NCBI GenBank assembly: GCA_965198485.1
Contig: CBDAPQ010000005.1
Coordinates: 372,001 to 436,000, forward strand
Reading direction: 5' to 3'
From: RH-AL1 sp965198485
GTDB lineage: Bacteria; Pseudomonadota; Alphaproteobacteria; Rhizobiales; Beijerinckiaceae
DNA length: 64,000 nucleotides
Positions 34,896 through 44,137 of this stretch are shown here, piece after piece. Position numbers and translations under genes: made by a program. Position 1 is the stretch's first letter. Every line of letters begins with the position of its first letter. The notes under the pieces were generated by a model. The model was not told where the DNA came from and searched no databases. It saw nothing but the letters and a program-made list of their open reading frames with translations.

Positions 34896-35385
34896 ATGAC
34901 AAACCCCGCCACGCTCGAGCGGCCCGTCAGCATCTTCGAAGGGCCGTATCGCCTCAGCATCGCCGGCAAGCTCGTCGGCGCGAAAAACAGTTTCGACGTC
35001 TTCAATCCCGCGACGGGCAAGGTGCCTGGCGAAAGCCCCTTCGGCAAGCCTCGAGCAGTTCAACGAGGCCGTCGTCGCAGGCAAGACCGCATCAGAGAGC
35101 TGGTCCGCCCTCGGCTTTGACGGGCGCCAGCGTTACCTTGAAGCCTTCGCCGACGCCCTCGAGGCGCATCACGACGAGCTGACCCACCTCCTTGTCTTGG
35201 CAAGGCAAGCCGCTCGCGACCGGGGCCGAGCCGGAAGTCGACCGATCCCGATCATGGATCCGGCAGATTGCGGCGCAGCGCATCCCGATCGAAGTCGTCG
35301 AGGAAACCGACACCCACATCGCCGAGCTGCACCATACCCCGCTGGGCGTGGTCGGCGCGATCGCCACCTAGAACTTCCCGGTAAT
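34896..35385 (+). pseudogene. Aldehyde dehydrogenase N-terminal fragment, interrupted by IS481
   Basis: From the ATG at 34896 the sequence matches the start of an NAD(P)-dependent aldehyde dehydrogenase: GKLVGAKNSFDVFNPATGKV, then SLEQFNEAVVAGKTASESWS after a frameshift near 35045, then GFDGRQRYLEAFADAL, and LHHTPLGVVGAIATWNFPV, in which Trp is replaced by a stop codon (tag). It ends abruptly near 35385 at the IS481 remnant; the catalytic Cys/Glu region is lost. Confidence 0.75.
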
Positions 35386-35880
35386 GGTCGATCGCGACGA
35401 AGAGGTGCAGCTTGCCGTCCGCCGTCCGCACTTCGGCGATGTCGATGTGGAAGAAGCCGCGCGTAGGTCTTGAACTTGCGCTTGCCGGGCTTGTCGCCGT
35501 CGATCTCTGGCAGCCGCGAGATGCCGTGGCGCAGCAGGCAACGATGCAGCGACGATCGGGTGAGATGCGGGATGGTCGCCTGCAGGGCGTAGAGGCAGTC
35601 GTCGAGTGGCAGCAACGTGTGGCGTCGGAACGCGACCACGACCGCCTCGTCTTCCACCGTGAGGCTCGTCGAACGCGCTTCGCGAGGGCCGGCCGGGCGG
35701 TCGCCGACCGTCTCACGCGCCTTCCACTTCGCCACCGTCTTGGGATTGATCCCGTAGCGCTTGGCAAGCCCTCTCAGGCTCTCTTGACTATGCTGTATCG
35801 CGCGACGGACCACCTCCGTCGTTGTGGCGCACCCGTGAAGAACCTGGCCCATAGCGCATCCTTCCGCTCCGCAGAAATTG
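35385..35880 (-). mobile_element. Truncated IS481-family insertion sequence
   Basis: The minus strand from the ATG at 35852 encodes an IS481-type transposase N-terminus: QHSQESLRGLAKRYGINPKT, VEDEAVVVAFRRHTLLPLDD and LTRSSLHRCLLRHGISRLPE. A frameshift near 35470 moves the DDE core (FFHIDIAEVRTADGKLHLFV) to another frame, and the element ends after VAID where the aldehyde dehydrogenase sequence begins. It is inactive. Terminal repeats were not clear. Confidence 0.75.
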
Positions 35881-36352
35881 CACCATCAAACATCTATTCT
35901 TAAAACGTCATCAGCAGGGCTCACCGTGGATGGTACAGCCGAACTTCTCCAGCTCGCGCATCTGCTTCGGATTGGGGCTAACACAGCCCGCGACCTTGCT
36001 GCGTTGCGCAAAGCTAACGTAAGAGAAATTTGCGGCATCGCGGGGAGCAATACCACAAATAAAAAGGTGGTTTTCGCGCGAGCGCCCGTCCACCACAGCG
36101 GCGCCTGAGTGGTCAACGTCGACGTGTGAGGGCGTGCGCTTCGCTTTCCACCGTTGCGATTGCGCCGAACAAACCGCGCCGAACAAACGAAGTTCAGCTT
36201 CAAGCGTCTGGCGTTCAAGACCACTTCTGACCTGCGGGTTCATCCCGCAATCGGGCGCGCCAGCCCTTACGCAAGGATCAATCAAGCGGCGAGCTGGTTG
36301 CTGGAGGAACGCTCGAGCCTGCGTCACGCAGAATATGTAGCGGGAGAGTTTC
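35881..36352. other. Intergenic stretch with an unidentified decayed ORF
   Basis: On the minus strand a frame ending at 35911 carries a protein-like tail (ENHLFICGIAPRDAANFSYV, CVSPNPKQMRELEKFGCTIH) that I cannot place in a family. The rest of the stretch has no convincing gene. It probably belongs to the IS-associated debris around the aldehyde dehydrogenase fragment. Confidence 0.3.
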
Positions 36353-37384
36353 GTGAAGATCATCTGCCTCGAGGAACATGCAATCGACGCTGACATCGCC
36401 AAGGCGAGTCATGCGGCGCAGATGCGGGAGGCCTCCTACATGGTCGATCTCGGAAGCCGAAAGGCGATCCGGTCGGGTGCGCTTCTCGAAGATCGCCCCA
36501 GCTTACGGACCATGTCCGACATCGCGCCTCTCGCTCACGACATCGGTGCCGGTCGCGTCGCGGACATGGACGCGAACGGCATCGACATGCAGGTCCTCTC
36601 CTACAGCAACGCGCCTCAACTGATCTCGGACGATCGTGCGATCGATCTCACGCGCGCTGCGAACGACCGTCTGGCGAAGGCTGTTCGTGAGAACCCCACG
36701 CGTTTCGCCGCCTTCGCGACGCTGCCCTGGCATCGCCCCGAAGCCGCGGCGCGCGAACTCGAGCGGGCCGTAACCGACCTTGGCATGAAGGGCGTCCTGA
36801 TCACCGGCCGACCCGGCTCCACCTTCCTCGACGACGAACGATACGAGCCGGTCCTCGCCAAGCTCGCGGAGAGGCGCGTGCCGCTCTACGTGCATCCCGG
36901 ACCGCCGCTTGCGCAGGTCCGCGAGCCCTACTACGGCGGGTTCAACAAGGACGCCGGTGCTCGCCTCGCCCTCTTCGGCTGGGGCTGGCACAACGAGGCG
37001 GGCGTGCATGTGATCCGCCTGATGCTCTCGGGCGTCTTCGAACGGCATCGCAACCTGCAGGTCATCAGTGGCCACTGGGGCGAGATGGTGCCTTTCTATC
37101 TGCAGCGCATGGACGACGCGATGCCATTGGAGGTCACGGGCCTGTCGCGCACCATAACCGCGACCTACAGGGCTCACGTCCACGTGACGCCGAGCGGAAT
37201 GCTGAACCTGCCTCACTTCGCCTTCGTCCGCGAGGTGCTCGGCGTCGAGCGCATCATGTTCGCGGTCGATTATCCCTATTTGACGAATACCGGGGCTCGG
37301 CGCTTCCTCGAGGCGCTGCCGGTCGATGAGGTCGACCGGGCGAAGATCGCCCACCTCAACGCGGAGGCGCTTTTGAGCATTTAG
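36353..37384 (+). CDS. Amidohydrolase-2 family metal-dependent hydrolase/decarboxylase
   Basis: 343 residues from a GTG at 36353 with GGGAGAG upstream. It has the metal site set of the ACMSD / gamma-resorcylate-decarboxylase group: N-terminal CLEEHAID, VPLYVHPGPP in the middle, ISGHWGEMVPFYLQRMDD, and MFAVDYPYL. The TIM-barrel length is normal. Such enzymes act on aromatic or cyclic acids. The gene ends five bases before a serine-recombinase remnant, but its C-terminus (AHLNAEALLSI) looks natural. Confidence 0.85.
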   Translation: MKIICLEEHAIDADIAKASHAAQMREASYMVDLGSRKAIRSGALLEDRPSLRTMSDIAPLAHDIGAGRVADMDANGIDMQVLSYSNAPQLISDDRAIDLTRAANDRLAKAVRENPTRFAAFATLPWHRPEAAARELERAVTDLGMKGVLITGRPGSTFLDDERYEPVLAKLAERRVPLYVHPGPPLAQVREPYYGGFNKDAGARLALFGWGWHNEAGVHVIRLMLSGVFERHRNLQVISGHWGEMVPFYLQRMDDAMPLEVTGLSRTITATYRAHVHVTPSGMLNLPHFAFVREVLGVERIMFAVDYPYLTNTGARRFLEALPVDEVDRAKIAHLNAEALLSI

Positions 37385-37388
37385 GCAC

Positions 37389-37781
37389 GTTCTTCAGGAA
37401 GTCGAGACTGGCAAGGGCGCCGATGCGCTGGAGCGCCGGCCGCAGCTCGCGGCAGCCCTGGCAGCCGCGAAGAAGGCTCGCTGCTCCATCGTCGTTGCCA
37501 AGCTTGATCGGCTCTCGCGTGACGTCGCCTTCATCGCCGGGCTGATGGCCAAGGATGCGCTGCAGGCGGCAAAGGCGCGAGGCGTCAAGCTCGGGCGACA
37601 TGGCGCCGAGAACCTGTCGGTCCAGAACAAGGCCGCAGCACTGAAGCGGGCGAGGCGCCTGGCACCGCTGCTCGCCGACATGAAGGTGCGCGGCATGTCC
37701 TCACGGGCGATCGCGGCCGAGCTGACGACGCTGGGCGTCGCGCGACACCATCGGGTGGACGGTAGCATCCGCAGACCGTGA
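37389..37781 (+). pseudogene. Serine recombinase (resolvase) fragment with internal deletion
   Basis: The plus strand reads VLQEVETGKGADALERRPQL, then SIVVAKLDRLSRDVAFIAGL, the resolvase catalytic-core second half, then jumps directly to ALQAAKARGVKLGRHGAENL and the C-terminal DNA-binding part (MSSRAIAAELTTLGV). The segment between, including the conserved E-R-x-x-I-S-E-R-T helix, is deleted, and the N-terminal catalytic serine is absent. Confidence 0.75.
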
Positions 37782-37909
37782 TGCGCGCTCTAAACCGTGT
37801 CGTTTGAGGTTAGCGAGGCGCGATCCGGCAGTTTTACGAGAACGGCTGCCGCAGCCGTTGCCCATCTAGCAGGCTGCTGAAAAAGGCCACTCGCCGCCGC
37901 TGGCGGATC

Positions 37910-38029
37910 GTGGTTCATTCTCTTTGGATGCCAGCCGAGACCTCGATCGAAGACTTGGTCGAGACGGCCAAGCTGCGTTGGCGGATCGAACAACCTCGGC
38001 TTGGGCCACTACGAGGGGCGTGGGTGAGG
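37910..38029 (+). mobile_element. IS701-type transposase C-terminal fragment
   Basis: TSIEDLVETAKLRWRIE followed, one frame off, by LGHYEGRG and a stop matches the end of IS701-family transposases (the ...LAKLRWRIERDYQ...GLGHYEGRGW motif). Only about 40 codons are left, next to another IS. Confidence 0.6.
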
Positions 38030-38034
38030 CTGAT

Positions 38035-39143
38035 TTGCGCGGATCGGACGAACGGACGGGATCGCTGTTCAGCTACGTGGGCATCGAGGGGCGGCTTCGA
38101 CCGGACCATCCGCTTCGCGCCATCCGAGCGCTGACGGACGAGACGCTGGCGGCGATGGAGCGCGAGCTGGCATCGCTCTACTCCGGCATCGGGCGGCCTT
38201 CGATCGCGCCGCAGATGCTGCTGCGGGCCATGCTGCTGCAGGCGTTCTACTCGGTGCGCTCCGAGCGCCAGCTGATGGAGCGACCTACTGTTTCGCTGGT
38301 GCGTCGGTCTTGGCGCCGACGAGGCGGTGTGGGATGCTTCCACCTTCTCGAAGAACCGCGACCGCTTGCTCGAGGGAAACGTGGCGGCGCGGTTCCTGGC
38401 GACGCTGATGGCGCGTCCCCGGATAAAGCGGTTGCTGTCGTCCGACCACTTCAGCGTCGACGGCACGATGATCCAGGCTTGGTCGTCGATGAAGAGCGTC
38501 AAGCCGATCGAACCCGGCGGAGGGCCTGGAGACGAGCCGCCGCCGTCCTCGGGCGGGCGCAACGCCGAAGCGGACTTCCACGACGAGACGCGCTCCAACG
38601 CGACGCACGCCTCCACCACCGATCCCCAGGCCAAGCTGTACAAGAAGAGCGCGGGCACGGAGGCCCGGCTCGCCTTTCTCGGCCACGCGCTGATGGAGAA
38701 CCGCTGTGGCCTCGTCGTCGACGCCTGCCTGACGCAGGCGAACGGCCACGCCGAGCGCCTCGCCGCCCTGGCGATGATCGAGAAGCATGCGGATCGGCCG
38801 CGTGCCATCACGCTGGGGACCGACAAGGGGTGAGCCTGCCCTCGGGCTTGACCCGGGGGATACGTCCGACTTCGTGAACGAGCTGCGCTCGATGAACGTA
38901 CGCCCGCACGTGGCGCGACGCCTCCGCGGATCGGCCCTCGATCGCCGCACCACGCGCCATCCCGGATACGGCGCGAGCCAGCGCATCCGCAAGCGGATCG
39001 AGGAAGCCTTTGGTTGGATGAAGACGATCGGCGGCATGCGGCGGCCGATGCGGCGGGCGCGGATCGCGTCGGATGGTCCTTCACCTTCGCCGCCGCCGCC
39101 TACAATCTGGTGAGGCTGCCCAAGCTGCTGACGGCGGCCACCT
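38035..39143 (+). mobile_element. IS5-type transposase, frameshifted, copy 1
   Basis: From a TTG at 38035 the frame gives GSLFSYVGIEGRLRPDHPLR and MLLRAMLLQAFYSVRSERQL; a short deletion near 38285 shifts the frame, which continues LGADEAVWDASTFSKNRDRL, SSDHFSVDGTMIQAWSSMKS (catalytic D), and TDPQAKLYKKSAGTEARLAF. A 27-bp palindrome-like insert at 38834 interrupts it just after LGTDKG; the end VRPHVARR...RIEEAFGWMKTIGG (catalytic E) follows. It is a dead element. Residues 38505-39110 recur at 50141-50747. Confidence 0.8.
38834..38860. repeat. Short palindromic repeat nested in transposase, copy 1
   Basis: gcctgccctcgggcttgacc followed by cggggga. The core CCTCGGGCTTGACCCGGGG is an imperfect palindrome of the type dispersed between genes in many alphaproteobacteria. 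It breaks the transposase frame between LGTDKG and DTSDFVNEL. The identical element is in copy 2 at 50471-50497. Confidence 0.6.
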
Positions 39144-39250
39144 GATCCAACCCGGCGAGAGAGCCGAGCACCAGACGATCGCGCTCTCGACCGCGATCAC
39201 TCAACCAGCGATCCTCACCATCCACTCCGCCTCGACTACAACGGCGTTCT

Positions 39251-39622
39251 TCAGCAGCCTGTTAACGTTCGCTCGTCGAACGGGGATGCGAGTAGCGGCT
39301 GAAGCTTAGCTCGCGCCGATCTCGCGTGGTCGCTTGCGACATGCCGATTGAAGGCGATCTCGCCGGACCAGACTTCGAGGATGGCGAAATGATTGCCCTT
39401 GTCGGTCCGCTGCAGAAGCTACCAGGATATAAACCCGGCGTCCTAACGACTGAGCCGACCCTCTTCTCGCAGGACCGCCTCGCCTTCCGCTGCGCGATCT
39501 GGGAGCACATCGATGTTGATGATCAGAGGCACAGGCTCGTCCGCTGAGGATGCTTCCGTACCGAAGACGGAAGTCGAGAACGCCGCCGTGACGAGGGCGA
39601 CAAGGTCGCGATGTTTGGTCAT
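39251..39622 (-). pseudogene. Secreted ABM-type (antibiotic biosynthesis monooxygenase-like) protein with two in-frame TAG codons
   Basis: From the ATG at 39622 the frame starts with a signal-like segment (MTKHRDLVALVTAAFSTSVF) and continues LIINIDVLPDRAAEGEAVLR, then REEGRLSR-TAG-DAGFISW-TAG-LLQRTDKGNHFAILEVWSG and ends ...SPFDERTLTGC at a TGA. The HFAILEVW...AFNRHVAS block is the ABM fold signature. Both stops sit where relatives usually have Gln, consistent with CAG to TAG changes. No frameshift is present. Confidence 0.65.
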
Positions 39623-39724
39623 GCCTCACCCTTCTGAAAACGACGGCTCCAGGAAGTGCCATTTCAGACCAGAACGCTCCGAAGTGAGCGGCCGCAGGTT
39701 ATCTTACGTCGAAACGCGACGACG

Positions 39725-40060
39725 ATGACGACGCTTCCTACGATGCCATCATGCTCGTCGCGAGCACGCCGTGATTCTGCGGCCGCTTTCCGCGATCGCT
39801 TCGGCGCACTGCGCAACCTGCCCAGGCTGTTTCGGCTGGTTTGGAGCACCAGCTCGGGCCTGACACTGGCGACGATCGGCCTGCGCCTTCTGCGCGCCAT
39901 CCTGCCGACGGCGGCGCTTTACGTCGGTAAGCTCATCATTGATGCCGTTGTGTCCGAGACGCGCCTACCCCATCCCGGCCCAGGCTTCAGCGACTGGTTG
40001 GTGGCAGGCCGCCTCACCCACGTCGCCCTGCTAGTCCTGGCGGAGGCCGCTCTCGGCGTG
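39725..40060 (+). pseudogene. N-terminal fragment of an ABC exporter (TMD-NBD half-transporter)
   Basis: From the ATG at 39725 the frame gives RDRFGALRNLPRLFRLVWST, SSGLTLATIGLRLLRAILPT and AALYVGKLIIDAVVSE, the first part of an ABC exporter transmembrane domain. After LTHVALLVLAEAALGV the similarity stops where the sequence turns into the 3' end of the opposite-strand LysR gene. No ATPase domain follows. Confidence 0.65.
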
Positions 40061-40119
40061 CCAGAGGAAAAGCGCTACGCCCCCGCCGATCTCGACGACC
40101 ATCGCCGGCGTCGTCGGAT

Positions 40120-41058
40120 TCACGCGCAGTTGCTTGTACCGACGGGCGCCTCGGAGGAGCATCGCATGAGGCGCTTGATCATCCAGCGGCCCGCCGGACC
40201 GGGAGGCTCCGCCGTCCGGTAGACCGCGGACATCGGCAGCGAGAGGCCGCCATCCGGGACGTCCTCAATGGCCAGGATGACGAGGCGGCCCTCGTCGATG
40301 TCTTTACGCACGATGTGGAGCGGCATGCCGCCCCAGCCAAGGCCGCCGAGGAGGAAGGCGTGCTTGGCGAAAAGGTCGCCGAGCCGCCAAGTCGATGGCG
40401 ACATCACGCCGAACTCGCGCCCGGCGGACAGGTTTGAGCGGTCCGTCAGGACGAGTTGCACGTGCTCCGCCAGGGCGGCCTTCGGGATGACCCCGCGGCG
40501 CGCCGCCAGCGGATGGCCGGCCGCGGCGACCATGATGAAGGCCACGCTCGCGATGCGCTCGGCCGCGAGGCCGGCGGGCAACGTCGGCAGCGAACCCGCG
40601 AGACCGAAGCTCGCGCGACCGTCAACCACTGGTTGCACGGTGGCACCGAGGGCCTCGACGTAGAGGCGCAACGGCGTCGAGGGGAAGCTCTCCCGGAACT
40701 CGCGGGCAACCTCGGCGCAGGCCGCGAGGGGGAAGAACACGTCGATGACGGCGGTGAGTTCGGGCTCGAGCCCGCCCGCGATGCCCTTGGCGCGTGCCTT
40801 CAGTCCGTCGACGCCGGCGACCACGACGCGGGCGTCCGCCAGGAGCACGGCTCCTTCGGTCGTCAGGCGCGGGTAGCGACCACTCCTGTCGAACAAGACT
40901 ACCCCGAGCTGGTGTTCGAGGTTCGCCATGGTCTCGCTGACGGCGGATTGCGTCCGCCGGAGCTTCCGTGCCGCCGCGGAGAAGCTGCCCTCGTCGACGG
41001 CGGCCTCGAAGATCCTCAATTGGTCGAGGGACAGTCCGTCGAGCATGACCAAGGCCAT
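40120..41058 (-). CDS. LysR-family regulator, divergent to LLM oxidoreductase
   Basis: 312 residues from the ATG at 41058; the ATG at 41046 (MLDGLSLDQLRIF) is equally plausible. The N-terminal HTH reads FEAAVDEGSFSAAARKLRRT then QSAVSETMANLEHQLG. The effector domain is complete. It is divergently transcribed from the oxidoreductase/glutathione gene pair, the usual arrangement for an autoregulated LysR controlling its neighbour. An inverted repeat in the gap supports this. Confidence 0.85.
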   Translation of the reverse strand: MALVMLDGLSLDQLRIFEAAVDEGSFSAAARKLRRTQSAVSETMANLEHQLGVVLFDRSGRYPRLTTEGAVLLADARVVVAGVDGLKARAKGIAGGLEPELTAVIDVFFPLAACAEVAREFRESFPSTPLRLYVEALGATVQPVVDGRASFGLAGSLPTLPAGLAAERIASVAFIMVAAAGHPLAARRGVIPKAALAEHVQLVLTDRSNLSAGREFGVMSPSTWRLGDLFAKHAFLLGGLGWGGMPLHIVRKDIDEGRLVILAIEDVPDGGLSLPMSAVYRTAEPPGPAGRWMIKRLMRCSSEAPVGTSNCA

Positions 41059-41070
41059 CCATCGGGAGAA

Positions 41071-41087
41071 TCGATGGATAGCATCGA
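41071..41087. promoter_or_regulatory. Candidate LysR operator
   Basis: TCGAT-N7-ATCGA, a T-N11-A-type inverted repeat 13 bp upstream of the LysR start and about 155 bp before the LLM gene. It is the only clear dyad noted in this divergent intergenic region. Confidence 0.4.
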
Positions 41088-41240
41088 AACGTCGGGAGTG
41101 CCATCTCCTCCGCGGCTGTGGCATGACCGCGCCGGCTAGGCGCTCGCCGACCGGCTCCGGCAGCGGGCGGGCGGAAGAGCCGGACGACGCCATCGCGCCG
41201 CGCGGTCGTGGCCGACCGATCCCGGACGAGGACCTGACGG

Positions 41241-42290
41241 ATGGAGATTGGCATCGACAGTTTCGCCGCCACCATCCCGGATCCGTCGACGGGCCGGACC
41301 GTCCCGGCGACGGACAGGATGGCTGCGCTCCTTGCCGAGGTTGAAATCGCCGACCGGGTCGGCCTCGACGTCTTCGGCATAGGGGAGCACCACCGCCCGG
41401 AGTTCCTGGACGCCGCCCCCGCCGTCATCCTGGGGGCGGCGGCGGCGCGGACCGAGCACATCCGCCTGACCAGCGCGGTCACGGTGCTCGGCGCCGCCGA
41501 CCCGGTCCGGGTCTTCCAGGACTTTGCCACCGTCGACCTCGTCGCCAGGGGCCGTGCGGAGATCGTCGTCGGTCGGGGCTCGTTCGGGGAGGCCTATCCG
41601 CTCTTTGGCTTCGCCATGCAGGATTACGACGCCCTCTTTGCCGAGAAGCTGGACCTCCTACTGAAGCTGCGCGACGACACCCACGTGACCTGGAGCGGGC
41701 GCTTCCGCCCTGCCTTGACGGGCCAGGGCGTGTACCCGCGGCCGCACCAGGCGCGGATCCCGATCTGGCTCGGCGCGGGGGGCACGCCGGCGTCCTTCGC
41801 CCGCGCCGGGACGCTGGGTCTGCCGCTGATGGTGGCGGTCATCGGGGGCGGCTTCGAGCGCTTCCGCCCCCTCGTCGACGTCTATTGGCAGGCGGGCCGC
41901 CGGGCCGGGCACGCTCCGGAAACGCTCCGCGTCGGAATCCACGCCTTGGGCTTCGTCGGCGACACGGACCTCGCCGCCCGCGATGCGTTCTTCCCCGGCT
42001 GGGCGCACATGTTCACGGAGATCGGGCGCGAGCGCGGCTGGTCGCGCGCGACCCGCGCCCAGTTCGACGCGGCGTGCGGCCCGAGGGGCGCCTTCCTCAT
42101 CGGTTCGCCCGAGACGGTCCGCGACAAGGTCCTTGAGGCGGACGAGGTCCTGGGTGGCCTCTCACGCATCACCTTCCAGATGAGCATGGCGATGCTGGCG
42201 ACCGAGGCCATGCAGCGTTCGATCGCGTTGCTGGGCATCGAGGTCGCGCCGGCGGTCAAGGCCGGGACGAAGGGGCGGATCCGTGGGTGA
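41241..42290 (+). CDS. LLM-class flavin-dependent oxidoreductase
   Basis: 349 residues from the ATG at 41241. It has the luciferase-like pattern: DVFGIGEHHRPEF near the N-terminus, HIRLTSAVTVLGAADPVRVF, GRAEIVVGRGSF with the phosphate-binding segment, and PIWLGAGGTPASFARAG. It should use reduced FMN or F420-like flavin. It overlaps the downstream glutathionyl-hydroquinone reductase gene by eight bases, so the two are translated together. Together they suggest quinone or aromatic detoxification under LysR control (inference). Confidence 0.85.
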   Translation: MEIGIDSFAATIPDPSTGRTVPATDRMAALLAEVEIADRVGLDVFGIGEHHRPEFLDAAPAVILGAAAARTEHIRLTSAVTVLGAADPVRVFQDFATVDLVARGRAEIVVGRGSFGEAYPLFGFAMQDYDALFAEKLDLLLKLRDDTHVTWSGRFRPALTGQGVYPRPHQARIPIWLGAGGTPASFARAGTLGLPLMVAVIGGGFERFRPLVDVYWQAGRRAGHAPETLRVGIHALGFVGDTDLAARDAFFPGWAHMFTEIGRERGWSRATRAQFDAACGPRGAFLIGSPETVRDKVLEADEVLGGLSRITFQMSMAMLATEAMQRSIALLGIEVAPAVKAGTKGRIRG

Positions 42291-43248
42291 ACTGATCGAC
42301 GGCGCATGGCGGACGGGGGGGATCGAGGGCGTGCTGTCCGACGGCGCCCTGCGCCGCCCCCCCTCGGTCTTCCGGGACCGGATCACCGCGGGCGACGGGG
42401 GTCCCTTCCGGGCGGAGTCGGGGCGCTACCACCTCTACGTCTCCCTGGCCTGTCCCTGGGCGCACCGCACCCTGATCATGCGCAACCTCAAGGGGCTCGC
42501 GTCGATGATCGGCATCTCCGTCGTGCACTGGCTGATGGGCGACGACGGCTGGACGTTCGCTCCCGGTCCGGGGGTGGTCCCCGACACGGTGAACGGCGCG
42601 GCGACGCTCCGCCGCATCTACACCCTGGCCGATCCGCACTGCACCACGCGCGTGACCGTGCCGGTGCTGTGGGACAAGGCGACCGGACGGATCGTCTCGA
42701 ATGAATCGGCCGAGATCCTGCGGATGTTCAACGAGGCCTTCGACGGGCTAGGGGCGGCCGCGGGCGACTACTATCCGCGATCGCACCGCGCCGAGATCGA
42801 CGCCGTAAACGAGCGCGTCTACGCCGACCTGAACAACGGGGTCTACCGTGCCGGCTTCGCCACGACGCAAGAAGCCTACGAGATCGCCGCGGGTGGCGTC
42901 TTCGACACCCTCGACTGGCTCGAGGAGCGCCTCGCTGGCCGGCGCTTCCTGGTCGGCGGCGCGATCACCGAGGCCGACATCCGGCTGTTTACAACGCTCG
43001 TGCGCTTCGACGCGGTCTACCACGGCCACTTCAAGTGCAATCGCCGCGCCCTCGTCGCCTATCCGGCGCTCTGGGCCTACACGCGCGACCTCTACCAGCA
43101 TCCGGCGATCCGGCCGACGGTCGATCTCGCCCACGTCAAGGGCCACTACTACGGCAGCCACCCCTGGCTGAACCCGAGCCGCATCGTCCCCATCGGACCC
43201 GACCGCGACTTCGATGCGCCGTCGGGACGCGACCGTCTCCCGAGGTGA
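42283..43248 (+). CDS. Glutathionyl-hydroquinone reductase (ECM4/YqjG-type GST)
   Basis: 321 residues from a GTG at 42283. The catalytic motif is LYVSLACPWAHRTLIMR (C-P-W-A-H), with the GHYYGSHPWLNPSRIVP-type C-terminal motif (KGHYYGSHPWLNPSRIVPIG) that defines the Xi-class GSTs. Length and the FKCNRRALVAYPALWAYTRDL helix fit. It reduces glutathionyl-hydroquinones in the cytoplasm. It is the second gene of the LysR-controlled pair. Confidence 0.9.
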   Translation: MGELIDGAWRTGGIEGVLSDGALRRPPSVFRDRITAGDGGPFRAESGRYHLYVSLACPWAHRTLIMRNLKGLASMIGISVVHWLMGDDGWTFAPGPGVVPDTVNGAATLRRIYTLADPHCTTRVTVPVLWDKATGRIVSNESAEILRMFNEAFDGLGAAAGDYYPRSHRAEIDAVNERVYADLNNGVYRAGFATTQEAYEIAAGGVFDTLDWLEERLAGRRFLVGGAITEADIRLFTTLVRFDAVYHGHFKCNRRALVAYPALWAYTRDLYQHPAIRPTVDLAHVKGHYYGSHPWLNPSRIVPIGPDRDFDAPSGRDRLPR

Positions 43249-43738
43249 CCCGGCCGGGCACGGCCGCCCGAGGCCGTGTCGGATGGCCGGATCCGCCGGC
43301 CGCGACAGCGCTTCCGGAAGGTGCTCCCACGCCGAAGGTCGTAGCCGGAAAAAAGGCGGACGCAAGGGCTAGGCGCGGGAGGTCCGCCGATCGGACGACT
43401 CGGTCGTTCGAGGACGGCCGCCGCGAGACGGACGGTGGACGGCTGCCGATCCGGGTCCTCGCCCGTCGCGGGCGTCGGCAGAGGGTCCGACCATGGTCGT
43501 GCCGACCGTTCCGTCCCCGTTCAGGCCGGGATCGCCTGCGAAGCGTCGACGCAGTCCGCCCGACGACGCTCGCCGACTCCGGACGCGTCGCTGGCGATCT
43601 CCGGCACGCGTCTCGCCGACGAAGGGCACCAGACGTTTGCGTTCCTTTGTGGGATCGCCCGGCCCGCTCTTGCGGTTTGAGGGGCTTTGCCGCAGCGGCG
43701 CCGGAGATCGCCGCTCCGCGGCATCCCGACGTACCGTC
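43249..43738. other. No recognisable gene
   Basis: High-GC sequence between the convergent ends of the reductase gene and the DoxX gene. Open frames exist on both strands but show no motif, signal or sensible composition. Confidence 0.5.
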
Positions 43739-44137
43739 TCAGAGGAAGCGGTTCCACAACGCGGCGAACTGCGCCCTGCGCAGCCAGAGCACCACCGCGC
43801 TGAGCACGAATAGGACGACGGCGCCGCCGGGGTTCGTGTGCAGGACGGCCACGTGGGCGAGGAAGGCGAAAGCCATCGTCACGGCCAGGAGCAGCGCACC
43901 GACGGCCGCGAAGCCTGGGACGAGGAGCAGGACGGCTCCGACGAGCTCGACCGCGGCGGTGACGTAACGGAAACCCTGACCCAGCCCGAGCTGGGCGAAC
44001 GCCTCGACCATCAATGGCACGCTGGTGAGCTTGGCTCCGGCGGCGCCGAGAAAGGCCACGGCGAGGAGCACCTGGAGAACCCAGGAGACGATCGTCCGGG
44101 TTCGGGAAACGGGTTGGGCGTAGACGGCGTTCGACAT
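43739..44137 (-). CDS. DoxX-family membrane protein
   Basis: 132 residues from the ATG at 44137. Four hydrophobic helices: SWVLQVLLAVAFLGAAGAKL (with the DoxX G-x-x-K-L end), FRYVTAAVELVGAVLLLVPG, AVGALLLAVTMAFAFLAHVA and GGAVVLFVLSAVVLWLRR. It is a small inner-membrane protein of the DoxX-like group, whose role is often redox-related but not settled. The longer frame to 44218 adds an unlikely basic extension. Confidence 0.8.
   Translation of the reverse strand: MSNAVYAQPVSRTRTIVSWVLQVLLAVAFLGAAGAKLTSVPLMVEAFAQLGLGQGFRYVTAAVELVGAVLLLVPGFAAVGALLLAVTMAFAFLAHVAVLHTNPGGAVVLFVLSAVVLWLRRAQFAALWNRFL

Noticed and set aside
36353..37781. Amidohydrolase truncated by the adjoining recombinase
   Set aside because: The recombinase remnant starts five bases after the stop, but the protein has full length and a natural C-terminus.
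43035..43967. 310-codon plus-strand frame running from the GST gene into the DoxX region
   Set aside because: It overlaps the GST gene in another frame, has no start context or motif, and is Arg/Pro/Ser-rich.
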